DNA from: Bog-950 sp046329495
GTDB lineage: Bacteria; Bacteroidota; Bacteroidia; Chitinophagales; LD1
DNA: 64,000 bases
NCBI GenBank assembly: GCA_046329495.1
Contig: JAXLUO010000012.1
Span: forward strand, 1 to 64,000
Direction of reading: 5' to 3'
A program made the position numbers and the translations under genes. Under the pieces are notes generated by a model. The model had not been told where the DNA came from, did no database searches, and saw nothing but the letters and a program-made list of their open reading frames with translations. Shown here in pieces: positions 45,972-55,431 of this stretch; position 1 is the first letter of the stretch; every line of letters starts with the position of its first letter.

Positions 45972-48356
45972 TTACTGTATCACTAATTTGCCGGTCTTCA
46001 TTTTACGGCCATCTAACTCAAGCGCATATTGGTAAATACCGGCCTGCAGCCCATTGCTTTTGTAAACATACACAAACACCTCTTTTCGCACCGGTATAAT
46101 ATCAAGTAAGGCACCGGTAATGCTGTAAATCTTTATCTCACCTTTGCTGAAATCAACCCCGTTGTTCTGTAACTGGAAAGTAGTTTGCTCCTTAAACGGA
46201 TTTGGTACCGCTCTTAAACTCAGGCGGTCATCACTTAGCTGCTTAATACCGGTAAAGGTGCAGCTACCGTCATTTACATTGGCATTCGCATTATAGTTAT
46301 CTGCCGCTGTATCGGTGCACCCATAAACCTTCGCCACACAGGTTCCCGAATCGGCCTGTGCAAGAGGATTGTAATTGATACAAGCCGTATCCGTAGTACC
46401 AAATACTATGCAGTTTAAACCAACCGAAAGTGCTTTAAATGCATTCACCTTGCCATTGCCGTATTCAAAGTTTGGCGTTGCTCCGGTAAACGAATCGCTA
46501 ACGGCTGTGCAGATCAGTGCCTGTTTAATTTCCTGGTAGGTAGCCGTTGGTCTTTTCTGTAAATATAATGCGGCAATACCTGCCACCACCGGCGATGCCA
46601 TGCTGGTGCCACCGTTGCGGATGTGTTTTCGGGTTACATATACTTTGCTCTTGTTACCATTTACGGCAATAAAGCTCGGCTCACCAACGGTAATGGTTGT
46701 GCTGCCCGTTGCCATTACATCAGGTTTCATTCGTTCATCGCGCGTAGGGCCAAAACTACTGGTGGCAAAACGTTTGCCCACCACCTCGTAATAAGGATAA
46801 ACAGTCAGGTTTACGTAAATCGAGTCTCGGTCAAAATAGCCGGCGCGGTTGCTGTAGTTACCTACGGTAATAACCTTATCGCTGCACTGCCAGCTCGATA
46901 CCAGGGTCTTTAAATAATCGGAATGCCGGTAGCTTGGGTCGCTGATATACACATGCTCGTTTTGCGCTCCTCCGGTAGAAATCGAATCTACAAAGTCTGC
47001 TGATCCGATCAGTGCACTGCTACTCCACAAATCAAACTTGCCGCTGCCGCTGGTTTGTAAACGCCATAACAGCGATTTGTTACTGGTGTTAACCAACACT
47101 TCAATGTGGTATCGGTCTTCATCCAGTTCGCCATGTAAGGTAATTTGGCCTAATAGGGTAGGGCCATTATAAAGCACGCGGTTGATAATGGTATCGGTTA
47201 TACTGCCCAGCTTAAAGTTGGTTGGCACATTTATATAAGCTGTTCTGCCCAGGTTAGTTCCAAATGTGTCGTTAGCACCAATGGCAAATAAAGCCTGCCT
47301 GAAGTTGGCCGTATCAGCCCAAAAATCAAAATACACTTCGTTATAAGTGGTATTGTATTTAAACAGGGTAAAGGCCGAATCGGCAGGAATGGTATAACCC
47401 AGGTGGTGCTTATTAGCGCCGCCATTACCGGCAGCAGCCACTAATGCACGGCCATTGGTCTCGTCCAGTAAATGTTCTAAAGCATAGGTCGTTAAATCCC
47501 GTCCGTCATGCGAGCCATAATAGGTGCCTATGGAAGTATTTATTACACAAGGCTTACCTAAAGCCGAAGCCTTTTTGTAAATATAAGTGGCTGCATCAAC
47601 CACATGGTCTAAAAAAGCTGCATCGTTTTCATCTACGCGCACGGCTATTATCTCTGCTTCGGGTGCAACACCTGTTAACTCATTTTCGTGTACCGTTCCA
47701 CGTGTGCTTAAACTGTTGCCGGCTGCAATACCTGCTACGCAGGTGCCATGTCCATTATCGCTTGTAGGTACGCTGTGTGTACAGGTGCCGTTGTTTATAT
47801 CCAGCCAACTCCACTGGCTACCGTAGTTATACGGCGCAGGAGGCAAGGCAGTGGAAACTGTTTGATCCCAAATGTAACGAATGCGTGTGGTAGTACTATC
47901 CAATGGATTACGGAAATCGCCGTGCTGCCAGTAAATGCCACCATCAATTACCCCCACTACTACGCCTGTGCCTTTATAGGCTTGTTGTAGTGGAGCAAAA
48001 CCTCCCTGTACACTATCAATATTGTTTTTAATACGGGCTGTATCCATTAAAAATACGCCTTTGCTGTTAGCCTGTATTTTTACAACAGCAGGGTCATCGC
48101 TGAATTTTAGAAGGTGTTGCTCCGGTATTTCAACCGACGAAATATTGTTAAAGCTATACTTGTAAATACCTCCATACTGCTCGGTCAAAATTTTAATGCG
48201 CAGAGGGTCGCCCTGCACTAACAAGCCCATCGTAGCATTTCGCACTTCGCCATGTTGCAGGCGGTTCCACAAACGTAGGTCAAGTTTTGCACCCGATTGA
48301 GCTACAACAGTAGCACAAACTAAAGCAGGCAGTAGTAACGCAATCAGTTTTCGCAT
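45972..48356 (-). CDS. T9SS-exported subtilisin-like (S8) serine protease
   Basis: A 794-residue secreted protease. Signal peptide ends VVAQ. A pro-region of about 115 residues is followed by the catalytic triad: Asp138 in GVIDGGIYW, His203 in NGHGTCVAG, Ser585 in GGTSMASPVV. A jelly-roll-like insertion of some 200 residues lies between His and Ser. After the protease come two short Cys repeats (CINYNPLAQADSGTC and GCTDTAADNYNANANVNDGS) of a calcium-binding-like type, then a type A sorting domain (RAVPNPFKEQTTF, IYSITGALLDI, KMKTGKLVIQ). It may process other surface proteins made nearby, which is inference. Confidence 0.94.
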   Translation of the reverse strand: MRKLIALLLPALVCATVVAQSGAKLDLRLWNRLQHGEVRNATMGLLVQGDPLRIKILTEQYGGIYKYSFNNISSVEIPEQHLLKFSDDPAVVKIQANSKGVFLMDTARIKNNIDSVQGGFAPLQQAYKGTGVVVGVIDGGIYWQHGDFRNPLDSTTTRIRYIWDQTVSTALPPAPYNYGSQWSWLDINNGTCTHSVPTSDNGHGTCVAGIAAGNSLSTRGTVHENELTGVAPEAEIIAVRVDENDAAFLDHVVDAATYIYKKASALGKPCVINTSIGTYYGSHDGRDLTTYALEHLLDETNGRALVAAAGNGGANKHHLGYTIPADSAFTLFKYNTTYNEVYFDFWADTANFRQALFAIGANDTFGTNLGRTAYINVPTNFKLGSITDTIINRVLYNGPTLLGQITLHGELDEDRYHIEVLVNTSNKSLLWRLQTSGSGKFDLWSSSALIGSADFVDSISTGGAQNEHVYISDPSYRHSDYLKTLVSSWQCSDKVITVGNYSNRAGYFDRDSIYVNLTVYPYYEVVGKRFATSSFGPTRDERMKPDVMATGSTTITVGEPSFIAVNGNKSKVYVTRKHIRNGGTSMASPVVAGIAALYLQKRPTATYQEIKQALICTAVSDSFTGATPNFEYGNGKVNAFKALSVGLNCIVFGTTDTACINYNPLAQADSGTCVAKVYGCTDTAADNYNANANVNDGSCTFTGIKQLSDDRLSLRAVPNPFKEQTTFQLQNNGVDFSKGEIKIYSITGALLDIIPVRKEVFVYVYKSNGLQAGIYQYALELDGRKMKTGKLVIQ

Positions 48357-48461
48357 AGTCGGTATTAACTCTACAAGTTTAAGCTTTTTTTAGGCAAAAA
48401 CTTTTCAAGCAATCCACAGACTGCAGGGTATGTTAGAAGCATTTTTAGACACCCTTAAAAC

Positions 48462-48492
48462 AAAAAACGCGGCCTTACAGGGCCGCGCTTTC
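48462..48492 (-). terminator. Terminator after the SprB-repeat protein
   Basis: CGCGGCC, loop TTACAG, GGCCGCG, with an A run on the left (T run on the minus strand). It lies 19 bp after the stop codon of the SprB-repeat gene. Confidence 0.85.
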
Positions 48493-48510
48493 ATTATTAA
48501 AACGTAACTA

Positions 48511-50559
48511 TCAATGTATAATCTGTAGTTTGTAGCTTACCACGTTGCCCGCCTCATCTTTAAATCTGCACAGATACAAACCATTCGCCAATTCGCCGAG
48601 CGCAATTTGCTCTTCGTTCTTAGCTACCACGCTTTGCATTACTACCTTGCCATCAAGGGTTAAAATACTTAATTGCAGGTGTTGATTGCCATTATTGCGC
48701 ACGGTTAACACATTGCTGGCCGGGTTCGGATAAAAACTTAAATGCTTCCAGCTCAGTAGCTCTACGCCTAACGTAAATCCTACCGTATCGCACAGGCTTA
48801 CATGGCACAATGCCGCGTCAGTAACCGTCAGGCAATACGCACCGGGTGTTACACTTGTTAAGTTAGCATTGGTGGTTGAATTGCTCCATGCATAAGTATA
48901 GGGGGAATGTCCACCACTAACACTGCTGCTAACACTTCCATCAGCCGCTGTTGGTGCCGATGCATCTGCGGTGGTTAACAATACTGAGAAACCCGTACAA
49001 GAAGGATCTTTAACCGTATCGCAGGCACTTGCTGCACAACCTACCGCATCGGTAGCTGTTACACAATAAACACCGGCAGGCACATTAACCAAACCTTGCG
49101 AAGTAGAAAGATTGTTCCAGAAGTACGTATACGGAGCGGTGCCGCCAACAGGGCTTGCTATAATACCGCCGTCATTACCACCAATCGTAGTCGTATTATT
49201 AACACCTAATGTTACACCAACACCGGTACAACTTGGTTGGTTAACAGTTCCGCAGGCGCTGGCAATACAACCCGCATTGTCGCTTATGGTTACACAATAG
49301 GTGCCCGCCGTCAAACCATTATTGGGGTTTGAAGTGGATCCTGTACTCCAGTCATAGGTATAGGGTGCGTTACCATTGGCCGGCGTAGCAGTAGCCGTAC
49401 CATCGCTGCCGCCTACATGCGTAACATCGGTTACTGCAACGGTGGCACTAAAGTTGCCACAGCTCGGGCTGCTTACAATACCGCAGGCAGTAGCTGTACA
49501 ACCGGCATTATCGGTTATGGTAACACAGTAGTTGCCTGCCGCAAGCGATGTAATACTGGAGGTTGTTGCTCCGCTACCCCATGCATACGAGTAGGAGGGA
49601 TGCCCTCCTGTTGCAGTAGCCTGCGCTGAACCATCCGAAGCACCTCCCGAAGAAGTATTTTGCGTGCTCACACTGGCGCCAAAACCGGTGCAGCTTGGGT
49701 CGCTTATTTGTGTGCAGGCTGTAGCCGTGCAGCCATTATTATCTGTTGCGGTAACGCAATAGGTTCCCTGGCTCAGGTTGCTAATGGTTGCTGTGCTACC
49801 CGAAGGGCTCCAGTTATACAAATAAGGCGATCCACCACCGGTTACGGTAGCAGTTGCGGTTCCATCCGTTCCGCCTAAATGAGTTGGTCCGGTACCGGCT
49901 GCTGTTACGCCAAAGCCCGAGCAATCCACAAAAGCTAAGTCATCCACATAAAATACACTGTTCTGCACCGGGTAATCGGGCGAGCTGCTCCATAATACAA
50001 TACGTGCAGTGTCGGGTATATCATTCGTATGGTAAGTTATGTTGGCTGAAAACTGGGTGTAGGTGCCAACGTTGGCGGTATTAATAAATACGCCTTCGCC
50101 AACTGTTATCTGGGTAGCACCCTGTCTTTTAAACAGGTAAACTTCCACACGGTTGGTATCCGCCGCAGCAGGTGTTCCTTTAAACCAGCCGGTTAATTTC
50201 AAGGGTCGGCTTGTATACGGGAAACCACCCTGCAAACTTTGGTTATTGGTATTAATGGAACCCGTAACTGCAGCACCCGGTGCGGTAGCATTGGCAAACG
50301 ATATATACCGGGTGGTTAATCGTATGGCCGCCGTTCCGCTGTGCACATCACCGGCAGCAGTTACTTTTTCAGCTGTATATACCGAGATAATACTGGTTGC
50401 ACTGTTCAGTGTGCCCCAACTATCCGGATCGGAATAGGATGGAAAACCCTGGCTGTGCCAGTTCTCAAATCCCGGATTTGGTATTTGCGCATACGCCCCC
50501 GTAAAGGTGCCTGTAAGCAACATTAGTAGTAGAAAAAATAACTTGTAATTTTTGGTCAT
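48511..50559 (-). CDS. T9SS-exported protein with five SprB repeats
   Basis: A 682-residue secreted protein. Signal peptide ends AYAQ. Residues about 25-215 form a jelly-roll carbohydrate-binding-like domain (IPNPGFENW, VHSGTAAIRLTTR, FYVDDLAFVDC), like the PCMD fold. Five SprB-type modules of about 75 residues follow, each with DGTATATxxGG, PYxYxWS, AGTYCVTxTDxxGC, and a joining Cys in DPSCTGF, giving three or four Cys per module. A type A sorting domain ends the protein (SFYPNPASNVLTV, LTLDGKVVMQ, SYKLQIIH). SprB repeats occur in gliding adhesins of Flavobacterium, so a role on the moving cell surface is possible but not shown. Confidence 0.92.
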   Translation of the reverse strand: MTKNYKLFFLLLMLLTGTFTGAYAQIPNPGFENWHSQGFPSYSDPDSWGTLNSATSIISVYTAEKVTAAGDVHSGTAAIRLTTRYISFANATAPGAAVTGSINTNNQSLQGGFPYTSRPLKLTGWFKGTPAAADTNRVEVYLFKRQGATQITVGEGVFINTANVGTYTQFSANITYHTNDIPDTARIVLWSSSPDYPVQNSVFYVDDLAFVDCSGFGVTAAGTGPTHLGGTDGTATATVTGGGSPYLYNWSPSGSTATISNLSQGTYCVTATDNNGCTATACTQISDPSCTGFGASVSTQNTSSGGASDGSAQATATGGHPSYSYAWGSGATTSSITSLAAGNYCVTITDNAGCTATACGIVSSPSCGNFSATVAVTDVTHVGGSDGTATATPANGNAPYTYDWSTGSTSNPNNGLTAGTYCVTISDNAGCIASACGTVNQPSCTGVGVTLGVNNTTTIGGNDGGIIASPVGGTAPYTYFWNNLSTSQGLVNVPAGVYCVTATDAVGCAASACDTVKDPSCTGFSVLLTTADASAPTAADGSVSSSVSGGHSPYTYAWSNSTTNANLTSVTPGAYCLTVTDAALCHVSLCDTVGFTLGVELLSWKHLSFYPNPASNVLTVRNNGNQHLQLSILTLDGKVVMQSVVAKNEEQIALGELANGLYLCRFKDEAGNVVSYKLQIIH

Positions 50560-50603
50560 AAGGGTTTAATTTGGTAGCGGAAGTTAAAACAAAAACCATC
50601 TAC

Positions 50604-52247
50604 ATGAAAAGATTTTACTTTTTGGTTTTGCTTAGTTTGGTAATACGTGCTAATGCACAAAGCACCTACGACCGGGTATATACCATCCTGCAAACCAATT
50701 GCACGGGCAACTGCCACAACAGTTCCAGTCACTTAGGTAATCTCGACCTAAGCGGCAACCACCAGGGAGTATATAATGCGCTGGTAGAAGTAACACCAAC
50801 CAACGCGGCTGCTGCAACTGCCGGTAATTACCGCATCGACCCCGGCGACCCGCGCAATAGCTTCCTCTTTAAAAAAGTTCATCGCGGTCTCGATGCTAAT
50901 CTTAGTTTAACTGCTGCCGAAAATCCTTCCACCCACGATACACTTACTGCGCTTACACAGGTAGAACGCGAAATGATCCGCCAGTGGATTTTGTTTGGTG
51001 CTAAGGATACCGGCACCTGGGTTAGCGAAGCAACCATTACAGGTTTTTATGTGGGTCAGGGTGGTCAGCCGCGTGTGCAACCGCTGGCACCTCCTGCGGC
51101 CGGACAAGGCGTGCAATTACACTGGGGCCCGGTATTTATGCAGCCCGGTGCCGAATGGGAATACAACAACAAACACTACGTGCGTAACAGCGGTAAAATT
51201 GATGTAACCCACATGAACACCGTAATGAACGACGAATCGCACCACTATGCGCTGTTCAAATATTGGCCCGGCCACGATACCCTGCCTATGTTCAGCAAAG
51301 GCATGCATAAGGTAAACAACATTGGCGACGAAGCCATTCTGTTTTATAACACCGATGTAGTAGCCCAATGGCCCAATGGTATCGATATTCAGTTCCCCCA
51401 GGGTACGGCCATGGTGTGGGACGATAAGAGCGTTATGAGCATCAGCTACCACCTTATCAACTACAACGATTCAATCATCGCAGCCGAAACCTATACCAAC
51501 CTATATTACGAGCCGCACAACCCAACCGTTAACCCTATCCTTACGGCCCCGGTTCGTTACGGTGGTAACGATGTAAGCTCGCTGGTAATTTTCGGTACCG
51601 ACCAGGATACCACGTTTGTAATTGATCAACACGATCCTGATTCTGCTTTCCTTTGGAACATCATCAGCATGCAGGCCCACACCCACAAACTGGGCACCGA
51701 TTACAATGTATGGACCCGTAAACTGAACGGCCAGAAAGATAGTTTGGTGTATGACGGCAGCTACGATGCTACCTATACCTACGACCAAGGCATCTACATC
51801 TGGAACGATCCTCCATACCGTCGTTTCGATCCTCCAATGCCGGTGGATATGACCCGCGGCTTTATTCACGAAGCTACCTTCCACAACCCCGGACCCGATA
51901 CGGTTGGCTTTGGCTTAACTGCCGATGACGAGATGTATGTAACCTTCATAGTTTACTACAAAACCGATTACACTTCGCAGCAAAATATTTCGGTGGATGA
52001 CAACCTGAAGTGCTATCCTAACCCAACAGCACATTGGTGCTCTATCGAGTTAAAAGAGAGCATCGTTCCCGGCAATATGCAGTTTAAGCTTTACGATATC
52101 TTAGGTAATCAGGTAGCTGGTATGGATAACATTACCGACCGCCGCTTTGGTGTAGATGTAGGCGACCTCAGCAGTGGCTATTACGTCTACCGCCTGTTCA
52201 ATAACGGTCAACCCGTAGCTTCCGGTAAAATTGCTGTTGAACGCTAA
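50604..52247 (+). CDS. PHM-like copper monooxygenase with haem-type motif and T9SS tail
   Basis: A 547-residue secreted protein. Signal peptide ends ANAQ. Residues 30-120 form a cytochrome-like part beginning with CTGNCH (Cys33, Cys37, His38), a CX3CH rather than CX2CH spacing. Residues about 150-455 match type II ascorbate-dependent monooxygenases (peptidylglycine hydroxylating): His213 and His214 in DESHHYAL, His283 in SYHLINY (first copper), His359 and His361 in QAHTHKLG and Met444 in DDEMYVTF (second copper). Spacings agree with the family. A type A sorting domain ends it. The ATG at 50604 is chosen for the signal peptide. It is divergent from the SprB gene by 44 bp. Confidence 0.85.
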   Translation: MKRFYFLVLLSLVIRANAQSTYDRVYTILQTNCTGNCHNSSSHLGNLDLSGNHQGVYNALVEVTPTNAAAATAGNYRIDPGDPRNSFLFKKVHRGLDANLSLTAAENPSTHDTLTALTQVEREMIRQWILFGAKDTGTWVSEATITGFYVGQGGQPRVQPLAPPAAGQGVQLHWGPVFMQPGAEWEYNNKHYVRNSGKIDVTHMNTVMNDESHHYALFKYWPGHDTLPMFSKGMHKVNNIGDEAILFYNTDVVAQWPNGIDIQFPQGTAMVWDDKSVMSISYHLINYNDSIIAAETYTNLYYEPHNPTVNPILTAPVRYGGNDVSSLVIFGTDQDTTFVIDQHDPDSAFLWNIISMQAHTHKLGTDYNVWTRKLNGQKDSLVYDGSYDATYTYDQGIYIWNDPPYRRFDPPMPVDMTRGFIHEATFHNPGPDTVGFGLTADDEMYVTFIVYYKTDYTSQQNISVDDNLKCYPNPTAHWCSIELKESIVPGNMQFKLYDILGNQVAGMDNITDRRFGVDVGDLSSGYYVYRLFNNGQPVASGKIAVER

Positions 52248-52267
52248 ACTTACTTTTTGTTTAATGT

Positions 52268-52298
52268 GGATGGCCCTGTAAGGCCATCCATTTTATTT
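52268..52298 (+). terminator. Terminator after the copper monooxygenase
   Basis: GGATGGCC, loop CTGTAA, GGCCATCC, then ATTTTATTT. The stem is perfect; the T run is weak, so partial read-through into the next gene is likely. Confidence 0.75.
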
Positions 52299-52308
52299 AA
52301 ATCAATTT

Positions 52309-53163
52309 ATGCGCAGTTTTCGTCATGTTGTTTTTATGGTTACCTCTGTAACGATAGTGTTATTTGCCAGCCTGCAAACAGGTCATTCCAAAAAAGCCCA
52401 GCCGCCGGCCGCTAACGATGGCGACCCTACCACCATTCCTGCAGGCCAAACCTGTATACAATGCCACTCGGGCATTATTGCCAACGGCAACGATAGCGTG
52501 CTCATTACTTTCTCCGACGGACAGAATACCTACAACATCGATAACTTTAACTACGTGCCGGGCACTAATTACACAGTTACCTTTCATCCTTTAGTAAGTG
52601 CGGCACGTTATGGCTTCCAGCTTTCTGCATTGCTTTCAAGTAACAACAGCAATGCGGGTACCCTTACTTCTACTTCACCAAAAACTTCGTTGGCAACGGG
52701 TGTATTAACCAAATACGTTGGCCATAAAAATGCCGACACTACCAACACCTGGAGTTTCCCATGGGCAGCCCCTGCTACTAACCAGGGCAACGTAGTGTTC
52801 TATTTCGCCTTTGTTGCAGGCAACGCCAGCGATACAGAATTCGGCGACCAGGTATTTAAAGGCAGTAAAACCGTTAGTGCCGATTCTACCAACACCGGCA
52901 TCAACGACGCTTTACAATTCCCGCTGCAGGTAATCAGCAATGCACAAACGCATCAGTTAAGCATCAGCTATCCTTCACACCAAAATCAGGCAACCGTCAC
53001 TGTTTACAATATCAGTGGCGAGGAGCTATTACAACAGCAGTTAGAGAATGCTGCAGGCATGGCACAACAGCAAGTGGATGTAAGTACTTTAAGCACCGGC
53101 ATTTACCTGGTGCGTGTTACCCAGGGTGCTTACAGCGGTGTGCAAAAAGTGCTTATTCAATAA
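52309..53163 (+). CDS. T9SS-exported haem-motif protein with reeler-like domain
   Basis: A 284-residue secreted protein. An N-terminal membrane-like stretch (FMVTSVTIVLFASLQTG) serves as signal. Residues 36-60 contain CIQCH (Cys49-x2-Cys52-His53), a regular c-type haem site in the setting PAGQTCIQCHSG. A beta-rich domain follows (PGTNYTVTFHPL, RYGFQLSALLSSN, FYFAFVAGNASD), like the 'choice-of-anchor V'/reeler domain. A type A sorting domain ends it (LSISYPSHQNQATVTV, NISGEELLQQ, GVQKVLIQ), though the PNP motif is replaced by YPSH. It follows the copper monooxygenase gene by 61 bp and may work with it in electron transfer outside the cell (inference). Confidence 0.83.
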   Translation: MRSFRHVVFMVTSVTIVLFASLQTGHSKKAQPPAANDGDPTTIPAGQTCIQCHSGIIANGNDSVLITFSDGQNTYNIDNFNYVPGTNYTVTFHPLVSAARYGFQLSALLSSNNSNAGTLTSTSPKTSLATGVLTKYVGHKNADTTNTWSFPWAAPATNQGNVVFYFAFVAGNASDTEFGDQVFKGSKTVSADSTNTGINDALQFPLQVISNAQTHQLSISYPSHQNQATVTVYNISGEELLQQQLENAAGMAQQQVDVSTLSTGIYLVRVTQGAYSGVQKVLIQ

Positions 53164-53164
53164 A

Positions 53165-54256
53165 CTAAACGGCAAACACTTCAAAGTTCTGCAACGCATC
53201 CAGCTCTTCGCGTATGTGGCTGTCGTCGGTATCGGTAATAAACACCTGCCCGAAATCATCCGAAGAAATCAACTGCATTAACTGCCGGCTGCGGTCGGGG
53301 TCCAGTTTATCAAATATGTCATCAATCAGCAGAAAGGGGAGTAGGCCGGTAGCATTTTTTATAAACTGGTGCTCGGCCAGCTTAAGCGATAGTATAAAGC
53401 TCTTCTGTTGACCCTGCGAGCCAAACTTTTTGATCTTGGCCGCCTCGTTCCCTTGCGGACTGATATAAAATTCCAGATCATCCTTATGTATGCCCCATTC
53501 GGTGCGTTGTAGCGCAAGGTCCTTCTCTAAACCGCTTTCCAGCAATTGCTCAAGCGGCTTTTGATGCAATTGCGATTCATAACTAAAATGCACAATGTCC
53601 CGCTCCAAACTTAACTGGCTATAAAACTGCCTGAACAAAGGTTGCAGTTTCTCAATTGCCACGCGCCTTGTTTCATATATCTTAGTGCCTAACTCAGCAA
53701 GGCGCACATTATAGCTTTCCAGCAAGGTCTTATCAACCTGCCGGCGTTCAGCAAACTCTTTTAGCGCACTGTTGCGCTGGGCCAGGTATTTATTGTATTG
53801 CATCAACCATTCCAGGTAACTGTGGTTAACCTGCGATATGGTGCTGTCCAGAAACCGTCTGCGTTCTTCACTACCACCTAATATCAACTGATTATCATCT
53901 GGGGCAATCATTACCGCAGGCAATTGCCCAATATGTGCGCTCAGCCTTGGCACCGGTGCATCGTTTACAATCAACTCCTTTTTGCGCGGTGCCTGCACTT
54001 TAAAAACAACCTGAACCGGCCTATCGTTGGTGCGCAGGTTGCCCTCCAGTCTAAAAAAGTCCTGCCCAAACAGCATATTCTGGGCATCGGTAGTGTTAAA
54101 ATAGCTTTTGGTAAGGCACAGGTAATAAACGGCGTCCAGTATATTGGTTTTTCCTACCCCGTTGTTGCCAATAAAGCAATTAATCTTCTTATTGAAAATC
54201 AGCTTTTTAGCGGCATGGTTTTTGAAATTAAGCAGGGTAAGGTTTTGTAGAAACAC
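53165..54256 (-). CDS. recF: DNA replication and repair protein RecF
   Basis: SMC-like ATPase that loads RecA at gaps. Walker A GNNGVGKTNILDAVYYL (residues 30-46), the signature LSLKLAEHQF, Walker B LPFLLIDDIFDKLD, and the following TDTDDS. The start codon is GTG (54256; MFLQNLTLLNFKNHAAK). 363 residues is standard. It is not next to dnaA or dnaN, as is usual in this phylum. It ends 1 bp from the stop of the plus-strand gene and its start faces pdhA at 23 bp. Secure. Confidence 0.97.
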   Translation of the reverse strand: MFLQNLTLLNFKNHAAKKLIFNKKINCFIGNNGVGKTNILDAVYYLCLTKSYFNTTDAQNMLFGQDFFRLEGNLRTNDRPVQVVFKVQAPRKKELIVNDAPVPRLSAHIGQLPAVMIAPDDNQLILGGSEERRRFLDSTISQVNHSYLEWLMQYNKYLAQRNSALKEFAERRQVDKTLLESYNVRLAELGTKIYETRRVAIEKLQPLFRQFYSQLSLERDIVHFSYESQLHQKPLEQLLESGLEKDLALQRTEWGIHKDDLEFYISPQGNEAAKIKKFGSQGQQKSFILSLKLAEHQFIKNATGLLPFLLIDDIFDKLDPDRSRQLMQLISSDDFGQVFITDTDDSHIREELDALQNFEVFAV

Positions 54257-54264
54257 TATTTTTG
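54257..54264 (+). promoter_or_regulatory. Possible -7 box of pdhA
   Basis: TATTTTTG fits TANNTTTG and lies 15 bp before the pdhA ATG, in the 23-bp gap between the divergent recF and pdhA starts. No -33 box is visible at the right distance. Confidence 0.35.
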
Positions 54265-54279
54265 ACAGCTTTGTAAACG

Positions 54280-55272
54280 ATGGCGGTAAAATTAAATAAA
54301 GAGACCTATTTGTACTGGTACGAGTTAATGCTGCGTTTGCGTCGCTTCGAGGAGCGCGCCGGCATGCTATACGGCCAGCAGAAGATTCGTGGATTTTGTC
54401 ACCTGTATATCGGGCAGGAAGCAGTTGCTGCCGGTATTATGAGCGGCCTGCGGGCCGACGACCGGGTTATTACAGCCTACCGCGACCACGGCCTGGCTAT
54501 TGCTAAGGGCATTACCTGCAACGAGGCCATGGCCGAGCTGTATGGCAAGGCAACCGGTTGCACCAAAGGTAAGGGCGGCTCCATGCACTTCTTTAGTAAA
54601 GAACACAACTTCTATGGCGGCCACGGTATCGTAGGCGCGCAGATCGGCCTGGGTGCCGGTATTGCCTTTGCCGATAAATACCTGGATAAGGACAATGTTA
54701 CCATTTGCCTGTTTGGCGATGGCGCGGCCCGCCAGGGTATTTTGCACGAAACCTTTAACATGGCCATGACCTGGAAACTGCCCGTAATATTTGCGGTGGA
54801 GAATAACGGTTACGCCATGGGTACTTCTGTAGGCCGTAGCAGTAACGTTACCAAAATTGCTACCCTTGGCGAAGCCTACGATATGCCTTCGCTTTCGGTA
54901 GATGCTATGGCTTGCGAAACGGTTTACGAAGCAGTGGCTGAAGCTGCTGAACGCGCCCGCACCGGCGGCGGACCAACCTTCTTGGAACTGCGCACCTATC
55001 GTTACAAAGGGCACAGCATGAGCGATCCTCAGAAATACCGCACCAAGGAAGAAGTGGAAGAATACAAAAAGCTGGACCCTATCGAAACCGTGCTGGCTAC
55101 TATCCTTAAAAAGAAATACGCTTCGCAAAAGGATATCGACGAGATAAATGCACGCATCGATAAGGAGATTGACGACTGTGTAACATTCGCCGAAAATTCT
55201 CCTTTCCCCGATGATTCGGAATTGTATAAGGATATTTATGCCGAGGCTGACTATCCTTTTATGATGGAATAA
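54280..55272 (+). CDS. pdhA: Pyruvate dehydrogenase E1 component subunit alpha
   Basis: Thiamine-diphosphate enzyme subunit that decarboxylates pyruvate and hands acetyl to E2. The ThDP motif GDGAARQGILHETFNMAMTW followed by NNGYAMGTS is intact, and the RRFEERAGMLYGQQKIRGFC and KGGSMHF regions match E1 alpha, with the phosphorylation-loop-like YRYKGHSMSDPQKYRTKEE. 330 residues is typical. The E1 beta and E2 genes are not adjacent; in this phylum they are often elsewhere. A single gene. The related branched-chain E1 alpha is less likely because of the strong match to the PDH-type motifs. Confidence 0.95.
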   Translation: MAVKLNKETYLYWYELMLRLRRFEERAGMLYGQQKIRGFCHLYIGQEAVAAGIMSGLRADDRVITAYRDHGLAIAKGITCNEAMAELYGKATGCTKGKGGSMHFFSKEHNFYGGHGIVGAQIGLGAGIAFADKYLDKDNVTICLFGDGAARQGILHETFNMAMTWKLPVIFAVENNGYAMGTSVGRSSNVTKIATLGEAYDMPSLSVDAMACETVYEAVAEAAERARTGGGPTFLELRTYRYKGHSMSDPQKYRTKEEVEEYKKLDPIETVLATILKKKYASQKDIDEINARIDKEIDDCVTFAENSPFPDDSELYKDIYAEADYPFMME

Positions 55273-55431
55273 TCCACATATCTACCAATTAAACAGCTTT
55301 AAAATCAACCTTTTACAAAAATAATGCTTGATTTGCGCTAAGCTATCAAGGCCCAATTGGCTGTGCTATTTTGGGATAGTAGTTAAAAGATTAAATTCGC
55401 GGCTCCTAAAACCGAAAACTTTAAAACAGGT

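Noticed and set aside
54367..55128. Long open frame opposite pdhA
   Set aside because: It is antisense to a certain gene and arises from the codon bias of pdhA; no family features.
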